Shown: piece after piece, positions 61,095 to 64,000 of the stretch
Layout: each line of letters opens with the position of its first letter
Numbering within the stretch: the stretch's first letter is position 1
NCBI GenBank assembly: GCA_028671895.1
Contig: CM053802.1
Span: forward strand, 18,917,631-18,981,630
Source of the DNA: Oenanthe sinensis
Taxonomy: Eukaryota; Streptophyta; Magnoliopsida; Apiales; Apiaceae
Direction: 5' to 3'
Length of the DNA stretch: 64,000 nucleotides
Position numbers and translations under genes: made by a program
Notes under the pieces: generated by a model
Seen by the model: only the letters and a program-made list of their open reading frames with translations
The model's database searches: none
Told to the model about the DNA's origin: nothing

Positions 61095-62428
61095 TGGTGG
61101 CCAAAGGTTATTCTCAACAGGAGGGGATTGATTATGATGAAACCTATGCACCTGTAGCTAGACTTGAGGCAATCAGAATTTTTCTTGCTTATGCTGCTCA
61201 TAAGAAATTCAAGGTCTACCAGATGGATGTTAAAAGTGCATTTTTAAATGGTGAACTTGAAGAAGAAGTCTATGTTGAACAACCACCTGGCTTTGTCAAT
61301 CCAAAATATCCAAATCATGTCTACAGACTGGATAAAGCTCTATATGGACTAAAGCAAGCACCAAGGGCCTGGTATGAAACTCTGGCTCTATTCTTACTTG
61401 AAAATGGTTTCACTAGAGGAACAATTGATAAAACCTTGTTTTATAGAACTCAAAGTAAGGATTTATTATTGGTTCAAATATATGTTGATGATATTATATT
61501 TGGTTCCACTAATGAGAAACTCTGTGAAAGATTTTCAAAGCTAATGCAGTCCAGGTATCAAATGAGTATGATGGGAGAATTGAGTTATTTTCTAGGTTTA
61601 CAAGTGAAACACACTGAAGAAGGTATTTTCATTAATCAGTCTAAATACACAAAGAATCTACTCACTAAATTTCAAATGCAAGATTCTGCATTTGCTACAA
61701 CTCCCATGGCTACTGCAACAAAACTTGATCAAGAAACTGGAGAACCTGTTGATATTACAGCATACAGAGGAATGATTGGTTCTCTACTTTATTTGACTGC
61801 AAGTAGACCAGACATCATGTTTGCCACATGTCTGTGTGCTAGATTTCAAGCAAATCCAAGAGCACCTCATTTGATTGCTATGAAAAGGATTTTCAGATAT
61901 CTCAAGGGCACTGCTTATCTTGGCTTATGGTATCCTATGGAGTCTGATTTTAAATTGATAGGCTATTCAGATGCTGACTTTGCAGGATGCAAGATTGACA
62001 GGAAAAGCACAAGTGGCAGTTGTCAATTTTTAGGTGGAAGACTTGTGTCATGGCAAAGCAAAAAGCAGAAATCCATTTCAACATCAACTGCAGAGGCTGA
62101 ATATATAGCTGCTGGAAGCTGCTGTGCACAGATCTTATGGATGAGAAATCAATTGTTAGACTATGGTTTGAAATTTTCAAAAATTCCTATTTATTGTGAT
62201 AACCAAAGTGCTATTGCAATGACAGGAAATCCAGTTCAGCATTCTCTGACAAAACACATCAGTATCAGATATCACTTCATAAGGGAACATGTGGAGGAAG
62301 GCACAATTGAATTACATTTTGTTCCTACAGATCAACAATTAGCAGATATATTCACCAAGCCCTTGTCTGAAGCAACATTTAACAGACTGGTTTCTGAATT
62401 AGGGATGGTGACAAGTGGCTCAACTTAG
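61095..62428 (+). pseudogene. pol: Element D pol, second part (RT and RNase H)
   Basis: Resumes RT without losing a codon after the insert and is open for over 440 codons. It has MDVKSAFLNG, ALYGLKQAPRAWYE, the YVDD catalytic box in QIYVDDIIFGS, and YLTASRPDIMF, then RNase H with YSDADFAGC, TAEAEYIAAG and CDNQSA. It ends at TAG 62426-62428, followed by CAA. Without the solo LTR the domain would look intact. Confidence 0.94.
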
Positions 62429-62967
62429 CAAGTTTCAGACACTCAGAGTATAGGTCAGAGTATGGGGTAAACTCTGATGAAAATGGAACAAACTCTGATC
62501 ATTGAAGCATCTAATCTCTAAACACAAGTTATAAGTGTTTATGGTAAACTCTATTAGAGTATGTGGTAAACTCTGACAGTACATACTAAACTCTGACTCA
62601 TATAAACTCTGATCTGTAAACTCTGATTAAATGGTAAACTCTGAGATCATATTTATGACATCATATTTCATTTTGTAACATGATTAATCTCTGACTGGAC
62701 TTGTAATAAGGCGCGTGTATCTCACGAATGACGGTTCCTATTATTACACAACACACACACACTTGCTGTATTTTGATACTTGGTCTACTCATTACTGCTT
62801 AAATTATTTCTTGCAACGTGTCCCACTAAAGGGAATATGCAATTGAGAGGGAATAGTTTAATTCATTTTGTTTCACTGTGAATTTTCATCTACATCGTTT
62901 ATTCTATCTTTCTCTCTCGTCTTATCAAACCCTAATTGTTATTCACACTTCATATCTCAAAACTTCA
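62429..62967 (+). repeat. Element D spacer before the env-like ORF, with AAACTCTGA array
   Basis: Seven exact AAACTCTGA words lie between about 62466 and 62655, with variants among them. They are followed by a CA run (62746-62761) and a pyrimidine-rich stretch to the ATG at 62968. It contains no long frame. Confidence 0.85.
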
Positions 62968-64000
62968 ATGGCGTCTAAGGGTATTACTTTTCAGACCTAT
63001 TCTTTTGCTGCAACAAACTACATCTCTCTTCTATCTAAGGATGAAGCACCTCAGGATTTTCATGTGATTCAGGATTTTCTGCAGAACAGTTATATTGGGT
63101 ACGCACTTCAGGAACCCACAAACTTCTCCGCTCAATCTCTGCTCAAAATCTGGTCAACTGCAAAGTTTAATAATGCTAATGATAATGTGGAGCCGATAAT
63201 AACATTTCAATACAATGGCAAGTATTCCATTACTCCTGCTGTGGTGAGACAAGCTCTTCATCTTCCAGAAGTGGCAGAGTATGATGATTTTGTTGGAGAT
63301 GATCAAATCAAGGAATTTTTCAAAGCAATAGGCTATGGAGGTAGCCTATCTAAATTGGGAAGTTTAACAAGACCACATTTAAGAAGAGAATGTAGTTTCT
63401 TCTTCGACTGCATTACAAGGGCTTTCACTGCCAAATGTACCAATTTTGATGCCATTCTGCAGCTGTCTCAACAGATTGGGTATTCTCTGACCCATAATCT
63501 CAATTTCAATTTTCCTTGTTTAATAATTAGGCAGTTGGCTAGCAAGATAAATGATGATGTTCACACTGTATACTTTGCTAGATTTCTTTAGTTAATTTTT
63601 AATTATTTGTTGCCTAATGTAAGTCTTGAGAATGATCAGAGTTTAGCCAGTTTTTGTATGAATAAAAGAATTTTTGTTGACCTAGCTAGGAAGGATGCTA
63701 AGAAAGGTAATCTCTCTCTTCTCTTTTATCCCACATGGGTCAGGCTTCTCTTAAATCAGAGAATGCCTACCATGTATGGCAGGGATTTTCTCTCAGTGGC
63801 TATGAATCAGAGTTTAGCACCCTCTGATTCAAACCCAAGTCACCCTCCAAACACTGACACCCAAACACCTTTGCCAACCTCTACAGTCTCTCAAAAGCCT
63901 GTAGTTGCAAAATACACCTCTCAACAGGGCTCAAGCAAACGGAAGGGGAATTCAGTGACAGAATCTTCTCTCAAAAAGAGAAAGTTAATTGATGAAGATA
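62968..64000 (+). pseudogene. Element D env-like third ORF (partial, one nonsense codon)
   Basis: ATG at 62968 (MASKGITFQTYSFAATNY) is preferred over the in-frame ATG-less extension upstream. The frame is open to TAG 63589-63591 and then stays open in the same phase to the window end, so a single nonsense change is likely. The N-terminal ~210 residues look globular (ITPAVVRQALHLPEV; LRRECSFFFDCITRAF). After about residue 280 it becomes Ser/Pro/Thr- and Lys-rich (SSKRKGNS, LKKRKLIDED), with an NLS-like basic run. No signal peptide or transmembrane span is evident. It occupies the Sirevirus env-like position and resembles plant proteins annotated only as putative transposon proteins. Confidence 0.75.

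Larger units (their letters stand above)
54587..64000 (+). mobile_element. Near-complete Sirevirus-type copia element D (runs off the window)
   Basis: LTR, primer site, gag, protease-integrase-RT-RNase H and an env-like third ORF follow in order on the + strand; the 3' LTR lies past 64000. It belongs to the family of A and B but is the best preserved. It is inserted in element C (expected 5-bp TSD gtttc at 54582-54586; the other copy is outside). Damage: a frameshift and two nonsense changes in gag, a solo LTR inside RT, and a nonsense codon in the env-like ORF. Confidence 0.95.

Noticed and set aside
1..64000. CRISPR arrays, bacterial operons, ribosome binding sites, rRNA genes
   Set aside because: None seen; the sequence is plant nuclear DNA and no spacer-repeat pattern or rRNA core was found.

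Overview
This is plant nuclear DNA. It carries intron-rich genes with GT/AG junctions, AT-rich spacers, and dense layers of LTR retrotransposons, MITEs and Helitron-like repeats. The three host genes and the repeat types fit a eudicot; nothing in the window fixes the species.

Host genes. (1) A 14-exon + strand gene at 16324-27123 encodes a 561-residue multi-spanning RING-H2 ubiquitin ligase of the FLYING SAUCER (FLY1/FLY2, Dsc1/Tul1-like) family. (2) A 25-exon - strand gene at 33267-43786 encodes an 891-residue RPN1, the non-ATPase subunit 2 of the 26S proteasome base. (3) A two-exon + strand gene at 45571-45972 encodes a 77-residue TAXIMIN-type cysteine-rich signalling peptide. All exon joins were followed codon by codon and all three frames are intact. 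From memory of Arabidopsis locus numbers, homologues of all three lie close together on chromosome 2, so this looks like an old syntenic block. FLY and RPN1 are tail to tail; RPN1 and TAXIMIN are head to head.

Mobile layer. Left of the genes (1-12130) lie a non-autonomous hAT element, a dead plant mariner (DD39D) and a broken - strand Ty1-copia element of the SIRE/Maximus (Sirevirus) type (A, 3893-10405). A decayed tandem array with a period near 250-260 bp follows. Between FLY and RPN1 are two Helitron-like units in tandem, a deleted copy of the same copia family (B, 29556-31844) and a fragment of plastid trnF. Right of TAXIMIN come a lone LTR of another family, an unidentified coding-like fragment, and the 3' end of a second Sirevirus-like family on the - strand (C, 51495-54586). 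The best copy of the first family (D, 54587 to past the window end) is inserted into C. D has an LTR, an initiator-Met PBS, gag with three zinc knuckles, protease-integrase-RT-RNase H and an env-like third ORF. Its RT is split by a 1.57-kb solo LTR of an unrelated copia element. The introns of FLY and RPN1 hold several MITEs, two of them with clear 9-bp Mutator-type target duplications.

Most unusual signal. Each of three Sirevirus-like LTR families carries its own amplified short word. In the A/B/D family the word is CAGAGTTTA in LTR sense, and its reverse complement AAACTCTGA is scattered through gag, the integrase-RT linker and the 3' leader of the env-like ORF. The element transcript would therefore carry two arrays that can pair with each other.
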